Shown in pieces: positions 45,243-54,086 of a DNA stretch of 64,000 nt. This stretch comes from Ewingella allii (GTDB lineage Bacteria; Pseudomonadota; Gammaproteobacteria; Enterobacterales; Enterobacteriaceae), in NCBI RefSeq assembly GCF_044430645.1, contig NZ_JAWUDN010000002.1, positions 248,001 through 312,000 on the forward strand. The letters are read 5' to 3'. The notes under the pieces were generated by a model that worked only from the letters and a program-made list of their open reading frames with translations, was not told the DNA's origin and made no database searches. Each line of letters begins with the position of its first letter. Position 1 is the stretch's first letter. Position numbers and translations under genes: made by a program.

Positions 45243-45849
45243 TACCCTGACTAACCACGACGCAGCCCATGCAGAGCATGGGCACCACGACGCAGGTGAA
45301 ACCAAAGTCTTCGGCTTCTGGATCTACCTGATGAGCGACTGCGTACTGTTCGCGAGCTTGTTCGCAACTTACGCAGTACTGGTGCACGGGACCGCTGGCG
45401 GCCCGTCTGGTAAAGATATTTTTGAACTGCCATTCGTACTGGTAGAAACCTTCTTCCTGCTGTTCAGTAGTATTACTTACGGCATGGCGATGCTGGGCAT
45501 GACTAAAGGCAGTGTAAAAGCTGTTAACAGCTGGTTGTTCCTGACCTTCCTGTTTGGTCTTGGCTTCATCGCGATGGAACTCTATGAATTCCATCACCTG
45601 ATTAAAGAAGGCTACGGTCCGGATCGCAGTGGTTTCTTGTCAGCGTTCTTCGCGCTGGTAGCAACCCACGGTCTGCACGTAACTTGTGGCCTGATCTGGA
45701 TCATCACCATGATGGTACAGGTTAGCCGTCGCGGCCTGACCGCAGTTAACCAAACCCGTCTGATGTGCCTGAGCCTGTTCTGGCACTTCCTGGACGTGGT
45801 ATGGATCTGCGTATTCACCGTTGTTTACCTGATGGGGGTATTAGCATGA
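45232..45849 (+). CDS. cyoC: Cytochrome bo3 ubiquinol oxidase subunit III
   Basis: Five-helix subunit III of 205 residues, with ETKVFGFWIYLMSDCVLFAS and the helix GLHVTCGLIWIITMMVQV. Stabilises the core oxidase. Overlaps cyoB at its start and cyoD at its stop (ATGA), so translation is coupled. Confidence 0.97.
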   Translation: MATDTLTNHDAAHAEHGHHDAGETKVFGFWIYLMSDCVLFASLFATYAVLVHGTAGGPSGKDIFELPFVLVETFFLLFSSITYGMAMLGMTKGSVKAVNSWLFLTFLFGLGFIAMELYEFHHLIKEGYGPDRSGFLSAFFALVATHGLHVTCGLIWIITMMVQVSRRGLTAVNQTRLMCLSLFWHFLDVVWICVFTVVYLMGVLA

Positions 45850-46178
45850 GTCATTCTGCCACTTCCCATGGCGGCGCAAGCCACGGCAGCGTGAAGTCAT
45901 ACCTGATTGGCTTCATCCTGTCAGTTATTCTGACGGTTATCCCGTTTGCCATGGTAATGAGCGATACAGCTTCACATTCGCTTATCATTGGCACGGTGGT
46001 CGCATCTGCGATTATCCAGATCGTTGTACATCTGGTTTACTTCCTGCACTTAAGTACTGCATCGGAAGCACGCTGGAACCTGGTGGCATTTCTGTTCACC
46101 GCTGTGATTATCTTTATCGTCGTTGTGGGCTCACTGTGGATTATGTATAACCTCAACCTCAATATGATGGTCAGTTAA
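45846..46178 (+). CDS. cyoD: Cytochrome bo3 ubiquinol oxidase subunit IV
   Basis: Three-helix subunit IV of 110 residues starting MSHSATSHGGASHGSVKSYL. The start overlaps the cyoC stop (ATGA at 45846-45849); the longer open frame from 45765 lies within cyoC and is discarded. It assists assembly of the oxidase. Confidence 0.96.
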   Translation: MSHSATSHGGASHGSVKSYLIGFILSVILTVIPFAMVMSDTASHSLIIGTVVASAIIQIVVHLVYFLHLSTASEARWNLVAFLFTAVIIFIVVVGSLWIMYNLNLNMMVS

Positions 46179-46193
46179 AGAGCCGAGCTGCAC

Positions 46194-47084
46194 GTGATGA
46201 TTAAGCAATACCTGCAAGTAACGAAACCAGGAATTATTTTCGGTAATTTAATTTCTGTCGTCGGGGGATTCCTCCTTGCTGCCAAAGGCAGCATCGACTT
46301 CCCTCTCTTTCTCGCCACCTTAGTGGGCGTCTCGTTGGTTGTCGCATCGGGTTGTGTTTTCAACAACTTTATTGACCGCGACATCGACAAGATTATGGAA
46401 AGAACGAAGAACCGGGTCCTGGTTAAGGGCCTGATTCCGCCGAAAACAACCCTGGTTTACGCTACCATTTTGGGTATTGCGGGCTTTGCGTTGCTGTATA
46501 TCGGTGCCAATCCGCTGGCGATGTGGCTGGCTGTGATGGGTTTTGTGGTTTATGTCGGGGTTTATAGCCTGTATATGAAACGCAAATCGGTATATGGCAC
46601 GCTGATCGGCAGCTTGTCAGGTGCAGCGCCTCCAGTTATCGGTTACTGTGCCGTTTCCGGCCAGTTCGATATGGGCGCGCTGATCCTGCTGCTGATCTTC
46701 AGCCTGTGGCAGATGCCGCACTCGTACGCGATTGCCATCTTCCGCTTTAAAGATTATCAGGCTGCCAACATTCCGGTTCTGCCGGTAGTGAAAGGCATTT
46801 CAGTGGCTAAACACCACATCACCGTCTACATCATTGCTTTTATGGTGGCGACCTTGATGCTGACCTTGAGCGGCTACGCGGGTTATAAATACCTGATTGT
46901 GGCTGCCGCCGTGAGCGTCTGGTGGTTGGGCATGGCGCTGAAAGGTTACAAAACCGAAAACGACATCGTGTGGGCAAGAAAGCTGTTTGTCTTCTCGATT
47001 ATCGCGATCACTTCGCTGAGCGTCATGATGTCTATCGACTTCAACGCCGCTTCGCCGAACAACTTGTTAACCTACGTCTGGTAA
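46194..47084 (+). CDS. cyoE: Heme O synthase (protoheme IX farnesyltransferase)
   Basis: UbiA-family prenyltransferase of 296 residues with the aspartate-rich motif in NNFIDRDIDKIMERTKNR and a second in YAIAIFRFKDYQAANIPVLP. It farnesylates heme b to heme o for the bo3 oxidase. GTG at 46194 gives the E. coli length (MMIKQYLQVTKPGIIFGN); the ATG at 46197 is an equal alternative. 15 nt after cyoD. A terminator follows at 47125. Confidence 0.96.
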   Translation: MMIKQYLQVTKPGIIFGNLISVVGGFLLAAKGSIDFPLFLATLVGVSLVVASGCVFNNFIDRDIDKIMERTKNRVLVKGLIPPKTTLVYATILGIAGFALLYIGANPLAMWLAVMGFVVYVGVYSLYMKRKSVYGTLIGSLSGAAPPVIGYCAVSGQFDMGALILLLIFSLWQMPHSYAIAIFRFKDYQAANIPVLPVVKGISVAKHHITVYIIAFMVATLMLTLSGYAGYKYLIVAAAVSVWWLGMALKGYKTENDIVWARKLFVFSIIAITSLSVMMSIDFNAASPNNLLTYVW

Positions 47085-47124
47085 GCATGACGCGCTGAGT
47101 TCTTTAGCGACATACAGCACAACA

Positions 47125-47156
47125 ATGGCCAGTAGCGATACTGGTCATTTTTTTGA
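47125..47156 (+). terminator. Terminator of cyoABCDE
   Basis: AATGGCCAGTA-GCGA-TACTGGTCATT hairpin with one G-U pair, followed by a seven-T run. Confidence 0.9.
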
Positions 47157-47301
47157 GCCCTCCCCTGCTTTATCCAGTCAGAATTTTCATAACGTTGTGC
47201 TTCTGGCCCACTGGCGGCGGTAATATCTGCTAAACATCCAGCAATTTACCGGCACAAGTTAAAGACATTACAATGTCGCAGGTTTTAGTCTTGAGGTAGT
47301 A

Positions 47302-48666
47302 ATGAACGATAACCAAATGACCCCGCAGGAAAGCCGGGCGACGTGGGGACTAGGGATAGTTTTCTCTTTGCGCATGCTCGGCATGTTTATGGTGCTACCC
47401 GTCCTGACCACTTACGGTATGGCGCTCGCGGGTGCCAGTGAAACACTTATCGGCATTGCTATCGGTATCTATGGGCTGGCACAGGCCGTCTTCCAAATTC
47501 CTTTTGGCCTGCTCTCAGATCGCGTTGGGCGTAAGCCGCTGATCGTCTTCGGGCTTATCATCTTCTGTATCGGTAGCGTGGTTGCCGCATCAACAGATTC
47601 AATCTGGGGCGTGATCATTGGCCGCGCGATGCAAGGCTCCGGCGCGATTGCCGCCGCAGTGATGGCGCTGCTCTCTGACTTAACGCGCGAGCAGAACCGC
47701 ACCAAGGCCATGGCCTTTATCGGCATCAGTTTTGGTATCACTTTTGCTATCGCCATGGTGCTCGGCCCCATCATTACCCATGCCTGGGGCCTGCACGCCC
47801 TGTTCTGGGCCATAGCCCTGCTGACGATTATTGCCATTGTTATCACGCTGTTGGTGGTCCCGGCTCCGGCGACCCACATCCTCAACCGCGAATCGAGCAT
47901 GGTGAAAGGCAGCTTTGGCAAAGTGTTGGCGAACAAGAAACTGTTGAAGCTTAACTTCGGCATTCTCTGTCTGCATATTCTGCTGATGTCGAGCTTCGTG
48001 GTGCTACCACAAGTGATGGAGCACGCGGGCTTCCCGCCGAGTGAGCACTGGCGCGTCTATCTGGTGACTATGCTGGTCTCCTTCGTGGCCGTCATTCCGG
48101 TCATCATCTATGCCGAATCTAAGCGCCACATGAAGCAAGTTTTCATGGGCTGCGTGGCGGTGCTGCTGCTGGCTGAGTTGGTGCTGTGGTACGCCGGTCT
48201 GCGCCTGTGGGTGGTGATTGCCGGCATCCAGCTGTTCTTCTTAGCGTTCAACGTGATGGAAGCCATTCTGCCCTCGCTTATCAGCAAAGAGTCTCCGGCG
48301 GGCTATAAAGGCACGGCCATGGGCGTTTACTCCACCAGCCAGTTTATCGGCGTCGCCATCGGCGGCAGTCTAGGGGGTTATGTTTACGGAGCGGGCGGCG
48401 CTGGCGCAGTCTTCTTGGTTTGCGCAGCCATTGCCGTGGTGTGGCTGATGGTCAGCGCTACCATGAGCGAGCCGCCTTACGTCAGCAGCCTGCGCATTAC
48501 GCTGTCTGAGCTGGCGGTTAAAGACTCGGCTCTGGAAGCACGCATCAAAGCCCAGCCGGGCGTCGCCGAGGCGATTGTCGTGCCGGAAGAGCTGAGTGCT
48601 TATGTCAAAGTGGATACCAAACAGACCAATCGCAAAGCGCTGGAACAGCTAGTCGCTGCGACCTAA
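47302..48666 (+). CDS. yajR: MFS transporter YajR
   Basis: Major facilitator of 454 residues with 12 membrane helices and the motif A loop LLSDRVGRKPLI. A C-terminal cytosolic YAM domain of about 65 residues follows (VSSLRITLSELAVKDSALEA to the end), as in the E. coli YajR structure. Substrate unknown. Downstream of cyo, as in E. coli; its own promoter region is 47157-47301. Confidence 0.94.
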   Translation: MNDNQMTPQESRATWGLGIVFSLRMLGMFMVLPVLTTYGMALAGASETLIGIAIGIYGLAQAVFQIPFGLLSDRVGRKPLIVFGLIIFCIGSVVAASTDSIWGVIIGRAMQGSGAIAAAVMALLSDLTREQNRTKAMAFIGISFGITFAIAMVLGPIITHAWGLHALFWAIALLTIIAIVITLLVVPAPATHILNRESSMVKGSFGKVLANKKLLKLNFGILCLHILLMSSFVVLPQVMEHAGFPPSEHWRVYLVTMLVSFVAVIPVIIYAESKRHMKQVFMGCVAVLLLAELVLWYAGLRLWVVIAGIQLFFLAFNVMEAILPSLISKESPAGYKGTAMGVYSTSQFIGVAIGGSLGGYVYGAGGAGAVFLVCAAIAVVWLMVSATMSEPPYVSSLRITLSELAVKDSALEARIKAQPGVAEAIVVPEELSAYVKVDTKQTNRKALEQLVAAT

Positions 48667-48686
48667 TGCTTTGATTAGATAATAAA

Positions 48687-48716
48687 AAAAGGACGCTCAC
48701 AGGGCGTCCTTTTTTG
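48687..48716. terminator. Bidirectional terminator between yajR and yajQ
   Basis: AAAAGGACGC / GCGTCCTTTT stem with TCACAGG loop; A-run and T-run flank it. Confidence 0.9.
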
Positions 48717-48731
48717 TTTGCCGCAGGGCAA

Positions 48732-49223
48732 TCAGTCGCGGAAGTTCTTAAACTGGAAAGGCTGACCCAAATCGCCTTTGCGCACCAACGCCATTACGGC
48801 TTGCAGGTCATCACGCGCTTTACCGGTCACGCGGATTTCGTCACCCTGAACCTGAGTCTGCACCTTGATTTTGCTGTCTTTAATCAGCTTCACGATCTTC
48901 TTCGCTACCGCAGATTCAATCCCTGAATGCAGTTTAGCTTCTACGCTATAGGTCTTGCCGCTGTGATCCATCTTCTCAGGGATCTCCAGCGCCGCGCCTT
49001 CAATGCCGCGTTTCGCCAGCTTTTCACGCAGAATATCAACCAGCTGGTTCACCTGAAAATCAGATTCGCTGGCAACTTTAATGGTTTCGTTTTTCTCATT
49101 CAGCTCGAAGCTGGCGGGAATGTTGCGGAAATCCCAACGGGTTTGCAGTTCACGGCTAGCGTTGTCGACCGCGTTGAGCACTTCCTGCATGTCGATTTCA
49201 GAAACAATGTCGAATGACGGCAT
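48732..49223 (-). CDS. yajQ: YajQ family nucleotide-binding protein
   Basis: Protein of 163 residues with the YajQ double ferredoxin-like fold: MPSFDIVSEIDMQEVLNAVD and RVTGKARDDLQAVMALVRKG. Relatives bind cyclic di-GMP (Xanthomonas) or nucleic acid; in E. coli the role is unclear. Monocistronic. Confidence 0.95.
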   Translation of the reverse strand: MPSFDIVSEIDMQEVLNAVDNASRELQTRWDFRNIPASFELNEKNETIKVASESDFQVNQLVDILREKLAKRGIEGAALEIPEKMDHSGKTYSVEAKLHSGIESAVAKKIVKLIKDSKIKVQTQVQGDEIRVTGKARDDLQAVMALVRKGDLGQPFQFKNFRD

Positions 49224-49482
49224 AATCGCTTCTCCCTGGGGCTTTAACCCATGTCGTTATGATGATAAGTCTTATGATGGCGTGCATAATACCGCCTTCG
49301 CTCATTGAAGCCAAAAATAAGCCGTCGGTTTTTATTAGGCTGGCCGTTAAGATGGTGCCGATGGGCGAAAATATGTGACACACAGCACAGAATGCTATAC
49401 TAAAAAATACAAATTAATAACAAATTAGAAACATTAAATTCGATTTACTGAGTATGTTTGATCTGATTGCTCAGGAGGCATA

Positions 49483-50397
49483 ATGAAAATTACAGTTCTT
49501 GGCTGCGGTGCCCTGGGGCAGCTTTGGCTATCTACCCTGTACCAACAAGGCCATGACGTACAAGGTTGGGTACGCATTCCACAGCCTTTTGTTGCCGTTA
49601 ACGTGATATCACCGGACGGCGTGGCGTTCAACCGTAACCTCCCAACCAATGACCCGCAGCATTTGGCCGAAAGCGAACTGCTGTTGGTGACGCTAAAAGC
49701 CTGGCAAGTTTCCGGCGCGGTGAGCGCGTTAATGCCGATGCTCAACGACAATTGCACTCTGCTGCTGCTGCATAACGGCATGGGTACCATTGATGAGTTA
49801 CCGGCCAGCCGCCTGTCCATTTTACAAGGGGCGACCACCCACGCCGCACGCCACGAGGGCAATGCCATTCTGCACGTTGCCGCCGGGATAACCCATATCG
49901 GCCCGGTTTCTGCGCGAGGCGCGGCTTCCAGCCATATCGCCGACGTGCTGCATGACGCCCTGCCCGACGTGGCCTGGCATAACAACATCTATCCTTCTCT
50001 ATGGAACAAGCTGGCGGTTAACTGCGTGATTAACCCTCTGACCGCCGTGCATAATTGTACTAATGGCGACTTGCTGGGATTTAGCAGCGAAATAGAGAAG
50101 ATCTGCGCCGAAGTGGCGGAAGTGATGGCGATTGAGGGATATCAAACTCACGCAGAGTCCCTGTTGAGCTATGTGTATCAGGTGATCGACACCACGGCCG
50201 CCAACCACTCGTCGATGTTGCAGGACATTCGCACTCAGCGTCACACAGAAATCGACTATATTACCGGCTATGTTATCCGCCGCGGGCGCAAGCACGGGCT
50301 GACTCTGCCGGTGAACAGTCACTTATTCGATACCGTTAAAAGAAAGGAAAATGGCTATGAGCGTTTCGGTTCTGGTCTGCCTGGCACCTGGGAGTGA
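49483..50397 (+). CDS. panE: 2-dehydropantoate 2-reductase
   Basis: Ketopantoate reductase of 304 residues (E. coli 303), NADPH-dependent step of pantothenate synthesis. Rossmann motif GCGALGQLW at residues 7-15; the catalytic lysine lies in NKLAVNCVINPLTAVHNCTN and the Glu in the C-terminal helix domain. The 3' end overlaps yajL by 41 nt (from 50357), so both are translated from one mRNA. Confidence 0.96.
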   Translation: MKITVLGCGALGQLWLSTLYQQGHDVQGWVRIPQPFVAVNVISPDGVAFNRNLPTNDPQHLAESELLLVTLKAWQVSGAVSALMPMLNDNCTLLLLHNGMGTIDELPASRLSILQGATTHAARHEGNAILHVAAGITHIGPVSARGAASSHIADVLHDALPDVAWHNNIYPSLWNKLAVNCVINPLTAVHNCTNGDLLGFSSEIEKICAEVAEVMAIEGYQTHAESLLSYVYQVIDTTAANHSSMLQDIRTQRHTEIDYITGYVIRRGRKHGLTLPVNSHLFDTVKRKENGYERFGSGLPGTWE

Positions 50398-50962
50398 GGA
50401 AATTGAGGCCGTCACGGCCATCGACTTGCTGGTTAGAGCCGGCGCAAAGGTCACCACGGCAAGCGTAGCGGGCGACGGCGCGCTGGAAATCACCTGTTCG
50501 CGCGGCGTGCGGCTGCTGGCCGATGCCCCACTGGTGGATGTCGCAGATAACGACTTTGACGCCATTGTTCTGCCGGGCGGCGTGAAAGGCGCCGAGTGCT
50601 TCCGCGACAGCCCGCTGCTGGTGGAAACCGTTCGCCAGATGCACTTTGCCGGTAAAGTTGTCGCTGCCATCTGCGCCGCGCCAGCCCTGGTGCTGGAGTA
50701 TCACGACTTATTCCCCATCGCCAATATCACCGGTTTTCCAGGGTTGAAAGATAAAATCGCCGCCAACAAATGGTCAGATCGCCGGGTGATGCATGACCCT
50801 CGGGTTAATTTGCTCACCAGTCAGGGGCCGGGCAGTTCGATGGAGTTCACCCTAAAGTTGATCGAACTGCTGTTCGACCGGCCAAAAGCGGCGGAGATTG
50901 CCGCTCAGCTAGTCATGTCTCCGGGAATTTATAATTTCACTGACGAAGGGGCGCGTGAGTAA
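50357..50962 (+). CDS. yajL: YajL, DJ-1/PfpI family protein
   Basis: DJ-1 family protein of 201 residues with nucleophile Cys106 in VVAAICAAPALVL and the nearby Glu of the family. E. coli YajL has chaperone and reported protein/nucleotide deglycase activities. I chose the ATG at 50357 (MSVSVLVCLAPGSEE), which aligns with E. coli MSASALVCLAPGSEE and lies 9 nt after AGG (50345-50347); 50351 is an alternative start. It overlaps panE. Confidence 0.94.
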   Translation: MSVSVLVCLAPGSEEIEAVTAIDLLVRAGAKVTTASVAGDGALEITCSRGVRLLADAPLVDVADNDFDAIVLPGGVKGAECFRDSPLLVETVRQMHFAGKVVAAICAAPALVLEYHDLFPIANITGFPGLKDKIAANKWSDRRVMHDPRVNLLTSQGPGSSMEFTLKLIELLFDRPKAAEIAAQLVMSPGIYNFTDEGARE

Positions 50963-51002
50963 TCGCTCACTATCGATTTGATGGCAATGAGAAAAACCAT
51001 AA

Positions 51003-51031
51003 AAAAACCCGGCATGGCCGGGTTTTGTTTT
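51003..51031. terminator. Bidirectional terminator between yajL and thiI
   Basis: AAAACCCGGC-ATG-GCCGGGTTTT with A-run before and T-run after. Confidence 0.92.
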
Positions 51032-51047
51032 TAGCGCGCGATAAGGC

Positions 51048-52496
51048 TTAAGGGCGGTAAACTTTAACGTTGGTGTAGCCCTGCTCAAGCAGATAGAGCG
51101 CCTGTAGGCGGCTCATCACGCCGCGCTCGCAGTACAGCAAGTAGGTTTTGCTCTGGTCCAAATCGGCGAACTGGGTGCTCAACTTGTAGAAAGGCACGGC
51201 CTTGATTTCGACATTTTCCAGCTCCAGCGGCTTCTCTTCCGCTTCGTCTGGCGCACGGATATCCAGAAGAATGTCAGTACTTACTAACTCAGCCACGGTT
51301 TCGACTTCTTTCACTTCCTGCGCGGCTTGTTCAGCAATCTGGCGAATATCCTGGTTCTGCGCTTCGCTAACCACTTTGTCGAGAATCGTGAAGTCGAACA
51401 TCTGCTCTTCGGCTTCAATTTTCTCTTTAACGGCTTTCACGGTCGGGCTTTTAGAAATCACGCCGCAATATTCCGGCATGGTTTTAGCAAAGTCTTCAGT
51501 GCCAATTTGGCGAGCCAGATTGATGATGTGCTCTTTATCGTGAGAGATAAGCGGGCGCAGGATCAGCGTGTCTGTCGCATTGTCGATGAGACGCAGGTTA
51601 GTCAGCGTTTGGCTGGAAACCTGCCCCAGCGCCTCCCCCGTCACCAGCGCCTGTACGCCGTAACGCTCGGCGATTTGCGAAGCTGCGCGCATCATCATGC
51701 GTTTCAACACCACGCCCATCTGGCCATCTTCGACTTTCTCAAGGATTTCACCCACCACCGGCTCGAAGTCGATAGCGATGAAACGCACTTTGTGTGAGCT
51801 GCCAAAACGGTTCCACAGGTAGTAAGCCACCTGCTTCACGCCGATTTCATGGGCTGAGCCGCCAAGGTTGAAGAAGCAGTAATGCACGCGGCAGCCGCGA
51901 CGCATCAACATATAGCTCGACACGCCGGAGTCAAACCCGCCGGAGATCAGCGACAGCACGTCTTCCTGCGTCCCAATCGGGTAGCCGCCCAGACCTTCGT
52001 GACGGCTTTTGATCAGCACCAGCTGGTCGTCGTTAATTTCCAACTTCACGGTCACCTGCGGATTGGTCAGATTAACGCGCGCAGATTCAACGTGTTGATT
52101 CAAACCACCGCCAACATAGCGCTCAACGTCGCCGGAGCTGAAGCTATGTTTACCACGGCGCTTCACGCGCACGCAGAAGGTTTTGCCTTCAACTTCAGGG
52201 CCATAAGCTTCCAGCGCCTGCTCGAAGATATTGTGCATGTCGGTGTAAGGACGATCTTCCACTTCTTCGACGTGACGAATGCCGGGAATGCGACACAGCA
52301 ATTCGATAATCAAGTCGTGTTTACTTTCGTCTTTACTGCGAACTTCGATATGATCCCAGTGGCGAACCACTGCCAATGACTCATCCTGAGGTTTAATGAT
52401 GTTGCGAATGCTGCTTGCGAGGATCTTAATGAAGCGCAAACGCACAGATTGACTCTTGATGGTGATTTCTGGGAACAATTTAATGATCAACTTCAT
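51048..52496 (-). CDS. thiI: tRNA 4-thiouridine synthase ThiI
   Basis: Protein of 482 residues, E. coli length. N-terminal ferredoxin-like and THUMP domains, the PP-loop ATP pyrophosphatase motif SGGFDSGVSSYM (near residue 187) and a C-terminal rhodanese domain with the persulfide Cys in LLYCERGVMS (near 456). A further Cys is in MPEYCGVISK. It makes s4U8 in tRNA and supplies sulfur for the thiamine thiazole. Divergent from xseB. Confidence 0.97.
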   Translation of the reverse strand: MKLIIKLFPEITIKSQSVRLRFIKILASSIRNIIKPQDESLAVVRHWDHIEVRSKDESKHDLIIELLCRIPGIRHVEEVEDRPYTDMHNIFEQALEAYGPEVEGKTFCVRVKRRGKHSFSSGDVERYVGGGLNQHVESARVNLTNPQVTVKLEINDDQLVLIKSRHEGLGGYPIGTQEDVLSLISGGFDSGVSSYMLMRRGCRVHYCFFNLGGSAHEIGVKQVAYYLWNRFGSSHKVRFIAIDFEPVVGEILEKVEDGQMGVVLKRMMMRAASQIAERYGVQALVTGEALGQVSSQTLTNLRLIDNATDTLILRPLISHDKEHIINLARQIGTEDFAKTMPEYCGVISKSPTVKAVKEKIEAEEQMFDFTILDKVVSEAQNQDIRQIAEQAAQEVKEVETVAELVSTDILLDIRAPDEAEEKPLELENVEIKAVPFYKLSTQFADLDQSKTYLLYCERGVMSRLQALYLLEQGYTNVKVYRP

Positions 52497-52821
52497 AGCA
52501 GTCTTTTGTTAGCAGTGAGAAAACAGGGAATGAGTGGCTGGATCAGGCTGAAAGCGCCTATTATTGTTAAGCCCAACGCCGACTAACACTAACGAGTAAT
52601 AGAGCCTGTTGGCTTTTCAGCGTTGAATAGCCGTATAGCTTAACGATAATTTTGTTGAGCCAGATTCAGCGGCGCAAAGTATACCACTTTAAATAGGGTC
52701 TCTGCGCACAAAACCACACATCGGGTATGACGTCGAGACGGAATCCCGCCAGGGCGATGACTTACATTGCAGCGTCACGCTGCTGCCCAACCTATCTGAC
52801 CAACGAGTTTGAAAGAGAATT
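52497..52821. other. thiI-xseB intergenic region
   Basis: 325 nt between divergent genes. It must carry both promoters. I see no ORF, RNA or clear operator that I can support. Confidence 0.5.
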
Positions 52822-53064
52822 ATGCCGAAAAAAGCTGTAGCACCCGCCAACTTTGAAACTGCTCTGGCCGAACTGGAACAGATTGTCTCTCGCCTCGAAT
52901 CTGGCGAATTGCCGCTGGAAGACGCGCTGAATGAGTTCGAAACCGGCGTGCAATTGGCCCGTCAGGGACAGCAAAAATTGCAACAAGCCGAGCAACGCGT
53001 TCAAATCCTGCTGGATAGCGACAATGACGCCCCGCTGACACCTTTTACCCCGGACGCTGAGTGA
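52822..53064 (+). CDS. xseB: Exodeoxyribonuclease VII small subunit
   Basis: Small subunit of 80 residues (E. coli 80): NFETALAELEQIVSRLESGE and LPLEDALNEFETGVQLARQG, the two-helix pattern of XseB. With XseA it degrades single-stranded DNA. First gene of the xseB-ispA-dxs operon; the gap to ispA is 6 nt. Confidence 0.96.
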   Translation: MPKKAVAPANFETALAELEQIVSRLESGELPLEDALNEFETGVQLARQGQQKLQQAEQRVQILLDSDNDAPLTPFTPDAE

Positions 53065-53070
53065 TCTGTC

Positions 53071-54000
53071 ATGGCTGATATTGCACAACAAGCCGAAGGC
53101 ATTGATTTCAACAGCCAGCTCCGTTCGGCGCAAAAACGTGTCGATCGGGCGCTAACCTACTACATAGATGCCCAACCTTTTGCCGAGATGCCGCTGGCTC
53201 AGGCCATGCGCCACGGTGCGTTGTTGGGTGGAAAACGCCTGCGCCCTTATTTGGTCTATGCTACAGGTCAGCTGTTTGGTTTGCATTTGGACTCACTGGA
53301 CGCCCCGGCGGCAGCCATTGAATGCATCCACGCCTATTCATTGATCCACGATGATTTACCCGCCATGGATGATGATGACCTGCGTCGCGGTCAACCCACT
53401 TGCCACATTAAATTTGGCGAGGCGAACGCCATTTTGGCGGGTGATGCCTTACAAACGCTGGCCTTCACTATTTTGGCCGACGGCCCGATGGGCGAAGTGC
53501 GGTTGCAAGATCGCCTGTCAATGATGTCTGAATTAGCCGCGGCCAGTGGTATTGCCGGCATGTGTGGCGGTCAGGCACTGGATTTGGCGGCTGAAGGTCA
53601 ACAGATCGATCTGCAAGCCTTAGAGCAGATCCATCGCCACAAAACCGGCGCACTGATCCGCGCCGCGGTACGCATGGGGGCGTTAGCCGCGGGTGAAAAA
53701 GGCCGCGCTGCGCTTCCTCAATTGGATATTTATGCCCAAGCCATTGGCCTGGCGTTTCAGGTTCAGGATGACATTCTGGACGTGATTGGCGACACCGAAA
53801 AACTCGGTAAACGTCAGGGAGCCGATCAGCAGCTCGGCAAAAGCACCTATCCCGCACTGCTGGGACTGGATGGCGCACAAGCGAAAGCCAAAGACCTCTA
53901 TCAAGAAGCGGTCGCGGCATTAGAACAGCTGGCCGCACTTTCTTACAACACGGCACCGCTGCACGCATTAGCCCGCTTCGTGATTGAACGCGATAATTGA
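53071..54000 (+). CDS. ispA: Farnesyl diphosphate synthase IspA
   Basis: Trans-prenyltransferase of 309 residues (E. coli 299). First Asp-rich motif DDLPAMDDDD after HAYSLIH, second motif DDILD in VQDDILDVIGDTEKLGK, and GALLGGKRLRPYL near residue 49-61. It condenses IPP with DMAPP and GPP to make FPP. The N-terminal ten or so residues (MADIAQQAEGID) exceed E. coli; a start just downstream is not available, so 53071 is kept. dxs follows. Confidence 0.96.
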   Translation: MADIAQQAEGIDFNSQLRSAQKRVDRALTYYIDAQPFAEMPLAQAMRHGALLGGKRLRPYLVYATGQLFGLHLDSLDAPAAAIECIHAYSLIHDDLPAMDDDDLRRGQPTCHIKFGEANAILAGDALQTLAFTILADGPMGEVRLQDRLSMMSELAAASGIAGMCGGQALDLAAEGQQIDLQALEQIHRHKTGALIRAAVRMGALAAGEKGRAALPQLDIYAQAIGLAFQVQDDILDVIGDTEKLGKRQGADQQLGKSTYPALLGLDGAQAKAKDLYQEAVAALEQLAALSYNTAPLHALARFVIERDN

Positions 54001-54086
54001 TATAGCCGGGCCATGGGCGTTGTGACATGGAAGCAACAACGCCCGCGAGGCAGCCTATATGCCGTTGAACTTACTATGAGCAACTC

